Positions 63,612-64,000 of a stretch of DNA of 64,000 nt are shown here, in pieces. The notes under the pieces were generated by a model that saw nothing but the letters and a program-made list of their open reading frames with translations, made no database searches and was not told the DNA's origin. Source of the DNA: Symsagittifera roscoffensis (Eukaryota > Xenacoelomorpha > Acoela > Convolutidae); assembly GCF_963678635.1 (NCBI RefSeq), contig NC_087071.1:47350889-47414888 (forward strand). Reading direction: 5' to 3'. Positions within the stretch are counted from its first letter, which is position 1; each line of letters starts with the position of its first letter. Both the position numbers and the translations under genes were made by a program.

Positions 63612-64000
63612 GTAAGTTATGGCAATTTATATCTCAGGGTTACCCCTCCCCCACACAACACACTCTGCTAACTGATAGTGTTGTTCACTGCTCAGTATAC
63701 CAGCAGTCAAAGTTTTTGTTATAATACTAGTTGGCTTTTTCAGCCTAAGTAGCATATTTTTGTGTTTATTTTTTCCAACTTAAATTTGTTGTAGTATATG
63801 CTTATAATCTGCCGCTAAATAACCATCGATGCTGAGTGAGGATGTACATTCAGGCTAATTACACTTGCGAGACCAAGTGTCATGTAATCGGGAGCTAGAC
63901 TTTTGTCCTGTAAACAACTTTCGGCTCTTTTCCAATCCCCCACATTTGAAATATAATGTGAATCAACCATTTTACCTTGACATAAAGCAACGAAAAGTGA
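63612..64000. other. Intron / window end
   Basis: Starts with a consensus donor GTAAGTTA. Around 63858-63925 lies a second copy of the short block also found at 15725-15785 (GCGAGACCAAGTGTCATGTAATC, then GTAAACAACTTTC). No further exon was recognised. Confidence 0.5.

Overview
The window is animal nuclear DNA, very AT-rich, with spliceosomal introns (GT-AG), polyadenylation signals, many nested transposons and satellite-like repeats, and a 200-N scaffold gap (31807-32006). Nothing looks bacterial. An invertebrate metazoan fits best (B-box/coiled-coil multigene family, Polinton/Maverick element, CR1/L2-like LINE, tRNA-derived SINEs); I cannot name the species.

Region 1 (about 1-29.4 kb) is a tandem cluster of B-box zinc-finger/coiled-coil genes, all on the + strand. 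One copy has introns (1494-3739). Four have a single coding exon (13365-14300, 14747-15709, 25293-26231, 28242-29177). One pseudogene is split by a 1.4 kb DNA transposon (18287-20600), and one is a badly eroded relic (about 26735-26980). Most copies carry a short N-terminal acidic region with a [V/I]K-x-E-P SUMO-type motif, then a B-box, a coiled coil and a beta-rich C-terminal domain. The intronless copies share a 3' splice acceptor 6-10 nt before the ATG. Between the genes lie MITEs (a 399-bp hAT-type element with a perfect 8-bp target duplication, a 375-bp TIR element, a 145-bp MITE family), SINE-like repeats, tandem repeats and large direct and inverted duplications.

Region 2 (30.2-53.1 kb) is a nested insertion. 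A SINE-like repeat (halves at 30210-30356 and 53062-53117) was entered by a LINE on the minus strand, leaving a 12-bp target duplication. The LINE was then entered by an 18.2 kb Polinton/Maverick (adintovirus-like) element, 33771-51963, with about 245-bp terminal inverted repeats starting 5'-AG. The Polinton encodes a DEDD-like protein, two PC4-like ssDNA-binding proteins, a small membrane protein, an FtsK/HerA-type packaging ATPase, a PY-like protein, a DDE integrase, penton- and hexon-like capsid proteins, a basic core-type protein, an adenain-type protease, several orphan genes and a protein-primed family B DNA polymerase. The polymerase has N-terminal zinc fingers and two phase-matched introns. 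The capsid, protease and integrase genes carry frameshifts, while the polymerase and ATPase are nearly open. A structured DNA/RNA element (nested hairpins within GA/CT arms) lies in the 1.7 kb non-coding space before the polymerase.

Region 3 (53.1-64 kb) has a satellite-like repeat in inverted arrangement, then exons of an unrecognised conventional multi-exon host gene (55976-63611, + strand). Its largest intron holds a 1.65 kb array of a 17-bp minisatellite.
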